Assembly (NCBI RefSeq): GCF_027622945.1
Contig: NZ_JAPZVQ010000012.1
Location: forward strand, 62,001 to 126,000
From: Glycomyces lechevalierae
Lineage (GTDB): Bacteria > Actinomycetota > Actinomycetes > Mycobacteriales > Micromonosporaceae
Length of the DNA: 64,000 nt
Direction of reading: 5' to 3'
Shown: positions 1 through 8,282 of the stretch, one piece after another
Position numbering within the stretch: the first letter of the stretch is position 1
Layout: the number at the start of each line of letters is the position of its first letter
The notes under the pieces: model-generated
What the model saw: the letters and a program-made list of their open reading frames with translations, nothing else
What the model was told of the DNA's origin: nothing
Databases searched by the model: none
Position numbers and translations under genes: made by a program

Positions 1-339
1 GCCGGACCCGCGACCGTCCTCGCCGAAGCCGCCGCCGCGCTCTCGGCCCTCGAGACCGCGCTCGCGGCCATGGACGGCACGGAGACCTCCGGGAACACGC
101 GCTGGCCGTACGCGATGACCCTCGACGACTTCCTGTGCACGCGTCTGATGGAGATCGTCGTCCACGGCGATGACCTCGCCTGCTCGGCGGGCGTCGACAC
201 GCCCGTGTTCGACCAGGACGCGTTCGACACGGCCGCGTGGATGCTCGCGCGGCTCGCCGTCAAACGCCATGGCCAGGCGAATCTGGTGCGTGCCCTCGCC
301 CGCTCCGAGCGCGCCCCCGCGTCGATCAGCGGCCTGTGA
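1..339 (+). CDS. C-terminal part of a mycothiol-dependent maleylpyruvate isomerase-like protein (partial)
   Basis: The reading frame is open from the first base, so the N-terminus lies outside the window. The visible 112 residues include RLMEIVVHGDDLACSAGV, a pattern typical of the C-terminal half of DinB/maleylpyruvate-isomerase-fold proteins of actinobacteria (the TIGR03083/TIGR03086 type). In that family a mycothiol-binding four-helix bundle uses a metal held by His residues, which would sit in the missing part. The substrate cannot be told. The gene ends 53 bp before the leader peptide of the DAHP synthase gene and has no visible functional link to it. Confidence 0.6.
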   Translation, partial: AGPATVLAEAAAALSALETALAAMDGTETSGNTRWPYAMTLDDFLCTRLMEIVVHGDDLACSAGVDTPVFDQDAFDTAAWMLARLAVKRHGQANLVRALARSERAPASISGL

Positions 340-379
340 GACCGGTCCCGGGTCGTGGCCGCGGCCCGGGAGCCTGTGG

Positions 380-385
380 TACGGT
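380..385 (+). promoter_or_regulatory. -10 box of the aroF leader transcript
   Basis: TACGGT fits the actinobacterial TANNNT -10 consensus. It ends 7 nt before the ATG of the leader peptide, so transcription probably starts at or next to that ATG, giving a leaderless leader ORF. No convincing -35 was found. Confidence 0.5.
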
Positions 386-392
386 TCGCCCC

Positions 393-464
393 ATGTCTAC
401 GGCAGTTCGTGGTTATTGGCGCTTTACGCCGGCTCCGGGTGGAGCCCGGCGGCGCACGCGCTGA
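393..464 (+). CDS. Aromatic amino acid leader peptide (attenuator peptide) of DAHP synthase
   Basis: This is a 23-residue ORF whose residues 8-11 are Tyr-Trp-Arg-Phe (codons TAT TGG CGC TTT at 414-425). All three aromatic amino acids, the end products of the pathway opened by the downstream enzyme, thus occur in four codons. Such a cluster is the hallmark of ribosome-mediated attenuation. The ATG sits 7 nt after TACGGT and has no Shine-Dalgarno, so leaderless translation is likely. Its TGA (462-464) lies inside a segment able to pair with the terminator arm. Leader peptides before DAHP synthase genes are known in other actinobacteria (aroR of Corynebacterium glutamicum, with a different peptide). 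I infer the function from codon content and RNA structure. Confidence 0.75.
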   Translation: MSTAVRGYWRFTPAPGGARRRTR

Positions 465-490
465 CCGCAGAACACACCCGGAGCCAACAA

Positions 491-520
491 GGCAGCGACA
501 CCAGTCGCTGCCTTTCGTCG
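491..520 (+). terminator. Attenuator terminator upstream of DAHP synthase
   Basis: A perfect 9-bp stem (491-499 with 504-512, loop ACCA) is followed by TTTCGTCGTC. The competing antiterminator would pair 459-466 (CGCTG-A-CC, spanning the leader stop codon) with the 5' terminator arm 491-497 (GGCAGCG). A ribosome reaching the stop codon would cover 459-466 and let the terminator form. A ribosome stalled at Tyr/Trp/Phe codons would leave it free. A further 10-bp pairing, 431-440 with 476-485, competes with a local hairpin 431-446. Confidence 0.7.
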
Positions 521-595
521 TCAGGCGGGCCGGCACCGGGGGAGACCACGAGTGGACAGGACCCGCCTCGCAACCAGAGATGGGAACCGCACCCG

Positions 596-1669
596 ATGAG
601 CACGCCCGCCGATCGTTCGCCGCAGACCAACGACCTGCGCGTCACCTCCTTCCAGCCGCTCGTGGCCCCGGCCGTCCTCCGCGCGGAGCTGCCGCTCGGC
701 CCAGAGCGTTCCGCCCTGGTCGAGCGCACCCGCCGCGAGGTCAAGCACGTCCTCGACGGCACCGACGACCGCCTCCTCGTCGTCGTCGGCCCCTGCTCGG
801 TGCACGACGCGGCCGCCGCGAAGGACTACGCGCAGCGTCTCGCCGCCGCCGCGGCCCCGCTCGGGGACGCCCTCATGGTCGTCATGCGCGTGTACTTCGA
901 GAAGCCCCGCACCACGGTCGGTTGGAAGGGCCTCATCAACGACCCGCACCTCGACGGCACCCACGACGTGGAGCTGGGTCTGCGCCTGGCCCGCCGCGTC
1001 CTGCTCGACGTGCTCGACACGGGCCTGCCGGTCGGCTGCGAGTTCCTCGAGCCGACGAGCCCGCAGCACATCGCCGACGCCGTCTCGTGGGGCGCGATCG
1101 GCGCCCGCACCACCGAGTCGCAGGTGCACCGCCAGCTCGCGTCGGGCCTGTCGATGCCCGTCGGGTTCAAGAACACCACCGACGGCGACCTGACCTCCGC
1201 GATCGACGGCTGCCGGGCCGCCGCCGGTGACCACGTGTTCTTCGGCGTCGACGAGGACGGCCGCGCGTCGATCGTCTCCACCAGCGGCAACCCCGACTGC
1301 CACATCATCCTGCGGGGCGGGCGCGGCGGCCCCAACTACGGGCCCGAGGACGTGCGCGACGCGGTCGGCCTGCTCGCGAAGCACGGCATGCCGCAGCGGC
1401 TCGTCGTCGACGCGAGCCACGCCAACTCCGGGAAGGACCACGTCCGCCAGGCCGAGGTCGTGCGCGAGGTCGCCGCGCGCATCGGCGCGGGGGAGCAGGG
1501 CATCGCCGGTTTGATGATCGAGAGCTTCATCGAGCCCGGCCGCCAGGAGCCCGGCCCGCTCGACACCCTCGCCTACGGCAAGTCCGTGACCGACGCCTGC
1601 GTCGGCTGGGACGAGACCGCGGCGCTCCTCGGCGAGCTCGCCGACGCCGTCCGCCGGTCCCGCGCCTAG
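596..1669 (+). CDS. aroF: 3-deoxy-7-phosphoheptulonate (DAHP) synthase, class I (AroF/G type)
   Basis: This enzyme condenses phosphoenolpyruvate and erythrose 4-phosphate, the first step of the shikimate pathway. The 357-residue protein has the class I signatures VVVGPCSVHD near the N-terminus, MRVYFEKPRTTVGWKGL, GARTTESQVHR, PVGFKNTTDG and VDASHANSGKDH, and its length matches the family. I chose the ATG at 596 because the family N-terminus starts about there, although the frame stays open for 140 codons upstream through the leader region. It differs from the class II enzyme that many actinobacteria also carry. Control is probably by the upstream Tyr/Trp/Phe leader and attenuator. A strong terminator follows 10 bp after the stop, so the gene looks monocistronic. 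Confidence 0.93.
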   Translation: MSTPADRSPQTNDLRVTSFQPLVAPAVLRAELPLGPERSALVERTRREVKHVLDGTDDRLLVVVGPCSVHDAAAAKDYAQRLAAAAAPLGDALMVVMRVYFEKPRTTVGWKGLINDPHLDGTHDVELGLRLARRVLLDVLDTGLPVGCEFLEPTSPQHIADAVSWGAIGARTTESQVHRQLASGLSMPVGFKNTTDGDLTSAIDGCRAAAGDHVFFGVDEDGRASIVSTSGNPDCHIILRGGRGGPNYGPEDVRDAVGLLAKHGMPQRLVVDASHANSGKDHVRQAEVVREVAARIGAGEQGIAGLMIESFIEPGRQEPGPLDTLAYGKSVTDACVGWDETAALLGELADAVRRSRA

Positions 1670-1678
1670 ACACACCGG

Positions 1679-1713
1679 AAAGGGGCCCGCAGCGTGACGC
1701 TGCAGGCCCCTTT
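1679..1713 (+). terminator. Rho-independent terminator after aroF
   Basis: An interrupted inverted repeat has outer arms AAAGGGGCC/GGCCCCTTT and inner arms GCAGCG/CGCTGC around TGA. It is T-rich at both ends, so it can work in both directions and also serve the convergent arabinofuranosidase gene. Confidence 0.85.
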
Positions 1714-1755
1714 CTCCTTGCACGGCTGCGTTTTCCACGAGCCGCTTTCCACGAG

Positions 1756-3261
1756 CTAGGCGATGCGGATGGTGTTCCAGCTCATCGCGGGCAGCTCCAC
1801 ATAGGCCACGCCGTCCTTGACGGTGATGTCGCCGTTGGCGACCGGGGCCACGCGGGTCGGCTCGGCGAGGGTGTTCTTCGCGTCCGGGTCCTCGTCGGTG
1901 AGCGTCGAGCAGGTCAGGTCCGACAGGCCGCCGAGCGAGCCGAGGTCGATCTCGAGGGTCAGCGGCGACTCGAGGTCGCGGTTGACGGCGAACACCGTGA
2001 AGGTGCCGTCCTCGTTGGCCACGGCCACGGAGTGGAGGGCGTCGACCGTGCCGTACTTCTCGGTCTCGAACGCGGGGGAGTCGGCGTTGACGCGCAGCAC
2101 CTTGCCGCGGCCGTACTTCGAGGCCTCCGCGAACGGGAAGAACGTCGTCTGGCGCCACGCGGGGCCGTCCGGCTCGGTCATGATCGGCGCGATCACGTTC
2201 ACGAGCTGCGCGAGGCACGCGGCGGTGACGCGGTCGCAGCGGCGCAGGAGCGTGATCATCAGGGACCCGAACACCACCGCGTCCATGGTCGAGTACACGT
2301 TCTCGAGCTGGCGGGGGGCGACGGCCCACGGCTCTTCGCGCTCGCCGGTCGGCGCGTCCTGGTACCAGACGTTCCACTCGTCGAAGGAGATGTTGATCTT
2401 CTTGTCGCTCTTGAGCTTCGCGCCCACGGCGTCCGCGGTGGCGGTGACGCCGTCGATGAACAGCTCCATGTCCTGCGCCGAGGCCATGAACGACTTGAAG
2501 TCGCCGTCGCGCGGCTGGTAGTAGGCGTGGGCGGAGATGTAGTCGACCGACTCGTACGACTGGGTGAGCACCTCGGCCTCCCAGGCGCCGAACTCCGGCA
2601 TACCGCGGGACGAGGACCCGCAGGCGACCAGGTCGAGTTCGGGGTCGATGTAGCGCATGGAGCGGGCGACCTGGTCGGCGGTGCGGCCGTATTCGTGGGC
2701 GGTCTTCTGACCGATCTGCCAGGGGCCGTCCATCTCGTTGCCCAGGCACCACAGCTTGATGCCGTAGGGCTCCTCGTCGCCGTGGGAGCGGCGCAGGTCC
2801 GACCAGTAGGTGCCGCCGGGGTGGTTGGCGTACTCGAGGAGGTCGAGGGCCTCCTGCAGGCCGCGGGTGCCGAGGTTGACGGCCATGTTCGGCTCGACGC
2901 CGGTGGCGCGGCAGAACTTCATGAACTCGCCGAGGCCGAACTGGTTGGTCTCGGTGGTGCCCCACGCGAGGTCGAGGCGGCGCGGCCGGTCCTCCTTGGG
3001 GCCGGTGCCGTCCTCCCAGCGGTAGCCGGAGACGAAGTTGCCGCCGGGGTAGCGGACCATCGTCGGGCCCAGCTCGGCGATCAGATCCAGTACGTCCTGG
3101 CGCAGGCCGTCGGCGTTCGCGGTGGCGTGGCCGGGCTCGTAGATGCCGGTGTAGACGCACCGGCCCAGGTGCTCGACGAAGGACCCGAACAGCCGCTCGG
3201 GCACGTCGGCGACGGTGAAGCGCGGATCGAACTCGATGCGCGCGGAGTGGTGCTCGGCCAT
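1756..3261 (-). CDS. abfA: Alpha-L-arabinofuranosidase, glycoside hydrolase family 51
   Basis: The 501-residue protein hydrolyses terminal alpha-L-arabinofuranosyl units from arabinans, arabinoxylans or their oligosaccharides. Family signatures are clear: GSFVEHLGRCVYTGIYEPGH near residue 26, MVRYPGGNFVSGYRWEDG near 68, the acid/base Glu in LWCLGNEMDGPW (about E176) and the nucleophile Glu in ISFDEWNVWYQD (about E295). There is no signal peptide, which points to intracellular cleavage of imported oligosaccharides, as usual for GH51. An AGGAGG ribosome site lies 7 nt before the ATG. It lies downstream of the LacI gene on the same strand and beside the rhamnose operon, suggesting joint use of rhamnogalacturonan-type pectin; that link is inference. 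Confidence 0.93.
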   Translation of the reverse strand: MAEHHSARIEFDPRFTVADVPERLFGSFVEHLGRCVYTGIYEPGHATANADGLRQDVLDLIAELGPTMVRYPGGNFVSGYRWEDGTGPKEDRPRRLDLAWGTTETNQFGLGEFMKFCRATGVEPNMAVNLGTRGLQEALDLLEYANHPGGTYWSDLRRSHGDEEPYGIKLWCLGNEMDGPWQIGQKTAHEYGRTADQVARSMRYIDPELDLVACGSSSRGMPEFGAWEAEVLTQSYESVDYISAHAYYQPRDGDFKSFMASAQDMELFIDGVTATADAVGAKLKSDKKINISFDEWNVWYQDAPTGEREEPWAVAPRQLENVYSTMDAVVFGSLMITLLRRCDRVTAACLAQLVNVIAPIMTEPDGPAWRQTTFFPFAEASKYGRGKVLRVNADSPAFETEKYGTVDALHSVAVANEDGTFTVFAVNRDLESPLTLEIDLGSLGGLSDLTCSTLTDEDPDAKNTLAEPTRVAPVANGDITVKDGVAYVELPAMSWNTIRIA

Positions 3262-3339
3262 AATCGCCTCCTGGGAAGGGTTCGCTGTGTTGACACCGGC
3301 GACCCAGGAACGTCACGACGCGTCACCGGGCCGGTGGCG

Positions 3340-3375
3340 CAGACGCTACCAGACCCGAACTTTACCGTTACAGGA
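3340..3375 (-). promoter_or_regulatory. Possible promoter and LacI-type operator of the arabinofuranosidase gene
   Basis: On the minus strand TGTAACGGTAAA (3360-3371) is an imperfect palindrome with the central CG typical of LacI-family operators (8 of 12 positions symmetric). It is followed by TAGCGT as a possible -10. It differs from the better operators at 4518 and 4642, so the assignment is weak. Confidence 0.3.
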
Positions 3376-3390
3376 GCGGGTGCGGGCCGG

Positions 3391-4398
3391 TCACAGCGCT
3401 TCGGCGGTCGAGGCCCGCGCGACCAGTTCCGGCTGGAAGACCACGTTGCGGTGGGTGTGCCCCTCGCCCTCGCCGATCTCGTCGAACAGCAGCTGCGCCG
3501 CGGTGCGGCCGAGCTGCGCGCGCGGCTGCCGGATCGAGGACAGCGGCACCGCCGCGGCGGCCGCGAAGTCGATGTCGTCGTAGCCGATGATCGCGCACTC
3601 CTGCGGGACTTTCACGCCGTGCATCGTCAACGCCTGCAACGCACCCAGCGCGACGAGGTCGTTGGCGCAGAACATGGCCGTGGGCCGCTCGGCGAGGCCG
3701 AGCATCTGCTCGACCGCCTCGCGCCCGGCCGCGAAGTTGAGCCCCGCGGTGGTGAAGACCTCGAGGGCGACGCCGCGCTCCTCGCAGACCTCGCGGCAGC
3801 CGGCGAGGCGGTCGGCGACCTGCGGGATCGAGGCCGGCCCGCCGACGAACGCGATGCGGGCGTGGCCGCGGTCGGCGAGGTGCCGCGCGGCGAGGCGGCC
3901 GCCGTGCACGTCGTCGACGGCCACGGAGCAGTGCGGGTGGCGCCCGGCGCCGCGGTCGACGAGGACCAGTGGGATGTCGTGGCCCGAGAGCCGCTCGATC
4001 CAGGACGCGGAGGTGTCGTCGACGGGCGTGATGAGCAGGCCCAGGACCCGCTGCTCCTCGAGGATCTCGAGGTGGCGGCGCTCGCGGCGGACGTCCTCGC
4101 CGGAGTCGCAGACGGTGACGACGCCGCCGGCGGACTCGATGAGGGGCTCGGCGCCGCGCACGACGTCGGTGAAGAACGGGTTGGCCACGTCCAGCACGAC
4201 CACGGCGACGGTGCGCGAGCGCCCGGCCCGCAGCTGGCGCGCGGAGTCGTTGCGCACGTAGCCGAGTTCGGTGATCGCGGCCTGGACTCGCGAGCGGGTC
4301 TCCTCGGCGACGGCCTCGGGCCGGTTGAGCACGTTGGAGACCGTCCCGACTGAGACGCCGGCGGCGCGCGCGACGTCCTTCATGCTGGTAGTGGTCAT
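3391..4398 (-). CDS. LacI-family transcriptional repressor, probably of L-rhamnose/arabinoside use
   Basis: The 335-residue protein has an N-terminal helix-turn-helix (MKDVARAAGVSVGTVSNVLN, residues 6-25) followed by the LacI hinge and a periplasmic-binding-protein-like sugar-sensing core. I placed the start at the ATG at 4398, with GAGG nearby, because the upstream open frame has no family match. The gene is divergent from the rhamnose operon and precedes the arabinofuranosidase gene. Two palindromes with the CG centre of LacI operators lie in the 300-bp gap. The likely role is repression of the rhamnose operon, relieved by a rhamnose catabolite. The inducer is not visible from sequence. Confidence 0.88.
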   Translation of the reverse strand: MTTTSMKDVARAAGVSVGTVSNVLNRPEAVAEETRSRVQAAITELGYVRNDSARQLRAGRSRTVAVVVLDVANPFFTDVVRGAEPLIESAGGVVTVCDSGEDVRRERRHLEILEEQRVLGLLITPVDDTSASWIERLSGHDIPLVLVDRGAGRHPHCSVAVDDVHGGRLAARHLADRGHARIAFVGGPASIPQVADRLAGCREVCEERGVALEVFTTAGLNFAAGREAVEQMLGLAERPTAMFCANDLVALGALQALTMHGVKVPQECAIIGYDDIDFAAAAAVPLSSIRQPRAQLGRTAAQLLFDEIGEGEGHTHRNVVFQPELVARASTAEAL

Positions 4399-4517
4399 CG
4401 TCACCTCACGAATCCTATCGGGAGCCCAGGGTAGTGCAGGGGTGCGCATCGATGGATCGACGGCCGTCGCTGCCGGGCGGCGTCCCGGTTCGCGTCTGCG
4501 GCGCTGTTCGCAACGCT

Positions 4518-4533
4518 GTTGAAACGGTTCAAC
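4518..4533. promoter_or_regulatory. LacI-type operator 1 in the LacI/rhamnose divergent gap
   Basis: GTTGAAACGGTTCAAC is a near-perfect palindrome with CG near the centre. It lies between the LacI gene and the rhamnose operon, 63 bp upstream of the operon's TTGACA box, and could serve autoregulation or DNA looping with operator 2. Confidence 0.55.
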
Positions 4534-4595
4534 GGCGAACCCGGAGCTTGAGGAGCATATACCGAACCGTGTTCGAATTTCTTCGCGGTCGCGCC

Positions 4596-4653
4596 TTGAC
4601 AACCTGAGGCCCGAGGGTTTTAACTTATCGAAATCCCTTCATGAATCGATTCA
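4596..4653 (+). promoter_or_regulatory. Rhamnose operon promoter with LacI-type operator 2
   Basis: A perfect -35 TTGACA (4596-4601) is followed after 18 bp by TTAACT (4620-4625). Just downstream TGAATCGATTCA (4642-4653) is a perfect 12-bp palindrome with a CG centre. An operator overlapping the start of transcription suits a repressor that blocks initiation. The mRNA would have a leader of roughly 65 nt before the TTG start of the mutarotase. Confidence 0.7.
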
Positions 4654-4698
4654 AATTCCGCGCGGGACCGAACCGCGAGCACTCCGAGGAGGAACCCC

Positions 4699-5088
4699 TT
4701 GGCAGCCCCGACCAACGGCTTGCAAGCGCCTTCCAAGGCGCGCGTGTGCTTCACGCTCCGCGTCAGGCCCGACCGGCTCGACGAATACCGCGAACGCCAC
4801 GCCGCCGTCTGGCCCGACATGCTCGCCGCCCTCGCCGAGACCGGATGGAGCAACTACTCCCTCTTCCTCGGCGACGACGGACTCCTCGTGGGCTACCTGG
4901 AGACCGACGACTTCGACGCCGCCCGCGCCGCCATGGCCGAACGCGAGGTCAACGCCCGCTGGCAGGCCGAGATGGCCCCGTTCTTCGAAGGCACCGGCGG
5001 CGCCAACGCCGACGACTCCTTCAACGTCCTCCCCGAAGTGTTCAACCTCGAGACCCAACTGGCGCAAGCAGAAGGAGCCGGCCGATGA
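4699..5088 (+). CDS. rhaM: L-rhamnose mutarotase
   Basis: The 129-residue protein interconverts alpha and beta anomers of L-rhamnose ahead of isomerisation. It shows the family pattern CFTLRVRPDRLDEYRERHAA (conserved His), then WPDML and GWSNYSLFL, and ends with the conserved VFNLE stretch. The start is a TTG, 6 nt after GAGGAGG. About 20 residues precede the usual family N-terminus. It is the first gene of the rhamnose operon and overlaps the isomerase gene by 4 nt (ATGA), implying translational coupling. Confidence 0.9.
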   Translation: MAAPTNGLQAPSKARVCFTLRVRPDRLDEYRERHAAVWPDMLAALAETGWSNYSLFLGDDGLLVGYLETDDFDAARAAMAEREVNARWQAEMAPFFEGTGGANADDSFNVLPEVFNLETQLAQAEGAGR

Positions 5089-6254
5089 GCGACCGCACAG
5101 CGCACGCGAAGCAGGTCCTCGCGGCACAGACCATCGAACTGCCCTCCTGGGCCTTCGGCAACTCCGGCACCCGCTTCAAGGTCTTCGCCCAGCAGGGCGT
5201 CCCCCGCGACCCCTTCGAGAAACTCGCCGACGCCGCCCAGGTCAACCAGTACACCGGCGCCGCCGGCTCCGTCGCCCTCCACATCCCCTGGGACAAGGTG
5301 GACGACTACCAGGCCCTCGCCGCCCACGCCGCCGACCTCGGCATCCGCATCGGCACCATCAACTCCAACACGTTCCAAGACGACGACTACATGCTCGGCT
5401 CGGTCTGCCACCCCGACCCCGCCGTCCGCCGCAAGGCCACCGCGCACCTCCTCGAATGCGTCGACATCATGGACGCCACCGGCTCCACCGACCTCAAACT
5501 CTGGTTCGCCGACGGCACCAACTACCCCGGCCAGGACTCCATCGCCGACCGCCAGGACCGCCTCGCCGACGTCCTCGCCCAGGTCTACGCCCGCCTCGGC
5601 GACGGCCAGCGCCTCCTATTGGAGTACAAGCTGTTCGAGCCGTCGTTCTACACGATGGACGTGCCGGACTGGGGGACGGCGTACGCGCACTGTCTCAAGC
5701 TCGGGCCGAAGGCGCAGGTCGTGATCGACACGGGGCATCACGCGCCGGGGACGAACATCGAGTTCATCGTGGCGATGCTGCTGCGCGAGGGAAAGCTCGG
5801 CGGGTTCGACTTCAATTCGCGGTTCTACGCCGACGACGATCTGATGGTCGGTTCGGCGGATCCGTTCCAGTTGTTCCGGATCATGCATGAGCTGGCGCTG
5901 CGGGGCGTGGTGGGTGCGGATTCGGGGATCGCGTACATGTTGGACCAATGCCACAACATCGAGCCGAAGATTCCGGGGCAGATCCGGTCGGTGATGAACG
6001 TGCAGGAGGCGACGGCGAAGGCGCTGCTGGTCGATACTGACGCGCTCGCGGTCGCGCAGGCGGCCGGGGATGTGCTGGGTGCCAATGCGGTGCTGATGGA
6101 CGCGTACAACACGGATGTGCGGCCGCTGCTGGCCGAGCTCCGTGAGGAGCAGGGGCTCGATGCGGATCCGATGGCGGCGTATGCGGCTTCGGGGTATGCG
6201 GAGAAGATCAAGGCCGACCGCCAGGGCGGCCGGGCCGCCGGTTGGGGGGCTTAG
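5085..6254 (+). CDS. rhaI: L-rhamnose isomerase (Pseudomonas stutzeri type)
   Basis: The 389-residue protein converts L-rhamnose to L-rhamnulose. It belongs to the TIM-barrel group typified by the P. stutzeri enzyme rather than E. coli RhaA. Typical stretches include WAFGNSGTRFKVF near the N-terminus, LKLWFADGTNYPGQDS, VVIDTGHHAPGTNIEF and FDFNSRFYADDDLMVGSADP, which supply the Glu, Asp and His ligands of the two metal ions. The ATG at 5085 overlaps the mutarotase stop. Codon third bases change sharply from mostly C to mostly G/T near position 5618 although the protein is continuous (see findings). Confidence 0.93.
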   Translation: MSDRTAHAKQVLAAQTIELPSWAFGNSGTRFKVFAQQGVPRDPFEKLADAAQVNQYTGAAGSVALHIPWDKVDDYQALAAHAADLGIRIGTINSNTFQDDDYMLGSVCHPDPAVRRKATAHLLECVDIMDATGSTDLKLWFADGTNYPGQDSIADRQDRLADVLAQVYARLGDGQRLLLEYKLFEPSFYTMDVPDWGTAYAHCLKLGPKAQVVIDTGHHAPGTNIEFIVAMLLREGKLGGFDFNSRFYADDDLMVGSADPFQLFRIMHELALRGVVGADSGIAYMLDQCHNIEPKIPGQIRSVMNVQEATAKALLVDTDALAVAQAAGDVLGANAVLMDAYNTDVRPLLAELREEQGLDADPMAAYAASGYAEKIKADRQGGRAAGWGA

Positions 6255-6257
6255 TCG

Positions 6258-8282
6258 ATGGGTGCGGTGCGGGATCTCATCGCCCGGTCGAATCGGCTCG
6301 GGGCGGACAAGCGGAACACGAACTTCGCGGGCGGGAACACCTCCGCGAAGGGTGTGGGGACCGATCCGGTCACGGGCGGGGACGTGGAGCTGTTGTGGGT
6401 CAAGGGCTCCGGCGGCGACCTCGGTACGTTGACGGAGTCGGGGCTGGCGGTGCTGCGGCTGGATCGCATGCGGGCCATGGTGGACGCGTATCCGGGTGTG
6501 GATGCCGAGGATGCGATGGTCGCGCGGTTCGACTACTGCCTGCACGGTCGCGGTGGGGCCGCGCCGAGTATCGACACGGCGATGCACGGCCTGGTGGATG
6601 CGGCGCACGTCGACCACTTGCACCCGGATTCGGGGATCGCGTTCGCGACCGCTGCGGACGGTCCGGCGTTGACGAAGGAGTGCTTCGGCGACCGTGTGGT
6701 GTGGGTCGACTGGCGTCGTCCGGGGTTCCAGCTCGGTCTGGACATCGCGGCGATCAAGGCGGCGAATCCGCAGGCGATCGGGTGCATCCTGGGCGGGCAC
6801 GGCATCACCGCGTGGGGTGACACTTCTGAGGCGTGCGAGGCGAACTCGCTGGAGATCATCCGCGGCTGCGAGGCGTTCATCGCCGAGCGCGGGAAGGCCG
6901 ACCCGTTCGGCGCCCGTGTCGCCGAGCCTTTGGGCGCCGCGGCGCGTGCCGAGCGCGCGGCGGTGCTGGCACCGGTGATCCGGGGGCTGGTGTCGACTGA
7001 CCGGCGTCAGGTCGGGCATTTCACCGATGACGCGGTGGTTCTCGATTTCCTCGCTTCGGAGCGGTTGGCGGAGCTCGCGGCTCTGGGCACGTCGTGCCCG
7101 GACCACTTCCTGCGCACCAAGGTCCGGCCGCTCGTGCTCGACCTCGCGCCGACCGCGTCCGTTGAGGAGACTGTGGAGCGGCTGAAAGAGCTGCACGGCG
7201 CCTACCGCGAGGAGTACCGGGCGTACTACGAGCGTTTCGCGGCCGAGGGCTCGCCGGCGATGCGCGGTGCGGACCCGGCGATCGTGCTCGTGCCGGGCGT
7301 GGGCATGTTCTCCTTCGGGCCGGACAAGAAGACCGCGCGGGTCGCGGGCGAGTTCTATGTCAACGCGATCAACGTGATGCGCGGGGCCGAGGCGATCTCG
7401 ACCTATGCACCGATCCCGGAGTCGGAGAAGTTCCGGATCGAGTACTGGGATCTGGAGGAGGCGAAGCTCAAGCGGCTGCCGAAGCCGAAGCCCTTGGCGG
7501 GGCGGGTCGCTCTGGTGACCGGGGCGGCCGGCGGCATCGGGAAGGCCACCGCGGTGCGGCTCGCCGCCGAGGGCGCGTGCGTGGTGATCGCCGAGCTCGA
7601 CCTCGCGAAGGCTGAGGCGGCCGCGGGGGAGATCGGGAACGCCGACTCCGCGGTCGGTGTGGTCTGCGATGTGACCGACGAAGCGGCCGTGGCGGCCGCG
7701 ATCGGCAAGGCGGCCTTGGCGTTCGGCGGTGTCGACCTGATCGTCAACAATGCCGGGTTGTCGCTGTCGAAGCCGCTGCTCGAGACGACCGCCGCCGACT
7801 GGGACCTCCAGCACGATGTGATGGCGAAGGGCGCGTTCCTCGTCTCGCGCGAAGCCGCGCGCCTCATGATCGCCCAGGGCATGGGCGGGGACATCGTCTA
7901 CATCGCCTCGAAGAACTCGGTGTTCGCCGGCCCCAACAACATCGCGTACTCCGCGACCAAAGCCGACCAGGCGCACCAGGTGCGGCTCCTCGCGGCAGAG
8001 CTGGGCGAGCACGGCATCCGCGTCAACGGCGTCAATCCCGACGGCGTGGTCCGCGGTTCGGGGATCTTCGCGTCCGGGTGGGGCGCCAACCGCGCCGCCG
8101 TCTACGGCGTCGAGGAGTCGGAGCTCGGGAAGTACTACGCCGGGCGCACGCTCCTGAAGAAGGAGGTGCTGCCGTCCTCGGTCGCCGACGCGGTGTACGC
8201 GCTCGTCGGCCCCGACCTCGGCCTGACCACCGGTGTGCACCTTCCCGTGGACTCGGGGAATCCGCAGGGGTTCCTGCGGTGA
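6258..8282 (+). CDS. rhaEW: Bifunctional L-rhamnulose-1-phosphate aldolase / L-lactaldehyde dehydrogenase (RhaEW type)
   Basis: This is a 674-residue fusion. The N-terminal class II aldolase domain (about residues 1-400) has the zinc-binding pattern HVDHLHPDSGIAFAT near residue 117 and cleaves L-rhamnulose 1-phosphate to dihydroxyacetone phosphate and L-lactaldehyde. The C-terminal short-chain dehydrogenase domain (from about residue 414) has the NAD site VALVTGAAGGIGKA and the catalytic YSATKADQ, and oxidises lactaldehyde to lactate. Such fusions are known from bacilli and actinobacteria. The gene starts 3 nt after the isomerase stop and overlaps the kinase gene by 4 nt (GTGA). Confidence 0.93.
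   Translation: MGAVRDLIARSNRLGADKRNTNFAGGNTSAKGVGTDPVTGGDVELLWVKGSGGDLGTLTESGLAVLRLDRMRAMVDAYPGVDAEDAMVARFDYCLHGRGGAAPSIDTAMHGLVDAAHVDHLHPDSGIAFATAADGPALTKECFGDRVVWVDWRRPGFQLGLDIAAIKAANPQAIGCILGGHGITAWGDTSEACEANSLEIIRGCEAFIAERGKADPFGARVAEPLGAAARAERAAVLAPVIRGLVSTDRRQVGHFTDDAVVLDFLASERLAELAALGTSCPDHFLRTKVRPLVLDLAPTASVEETVERLKELHGAYREEYRAYYERFAAEGSPAMRGADPAIVLVPGVGMFSFGPDKKTARVAGEFYVNAINVMRGAEAISTYAPIPESEKFRIEYWDLEEAKLKRLPKPKPLAGRVALVTGAAGGIGKATAVRLAAEGACVVIAELDLAKAEAAAGEIGNADSAVGVVCDVTDEAAVAAAIGKAALAFGGVDLIVNNAGLSLSKPLLETTAADWDLQHDVMAKGAFLVSREAARLMIAQGMGGDIVYIASKNSVFAGPNNIAYSATKADQAHQVRLLAAELGEHGIRVNGVNPDGVVRGSGIFASGWGANRAAVYGVEESELGKYYAGRTLLKKEVLPSSVADAVYALVGPDLGLTTGVHLPVDSGNPQGFLR

Noticed and set aside
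170..595. N-terminal extension of DAHP synthase through the leader region
   Set aside because: The extension would cross the end of the preceding gene, the leader peptide and the terminator hairpin, and has no family similarity.
521..4353. Very long antisense frames across aroF, the arabinofuranosidase and LacI genes
   Set aside because: They are shadows of high-GC genes. They have low-complexity Arg/Ala/Gly composition and no recognisable domain, and known enzymes lie on the other strand or frame.
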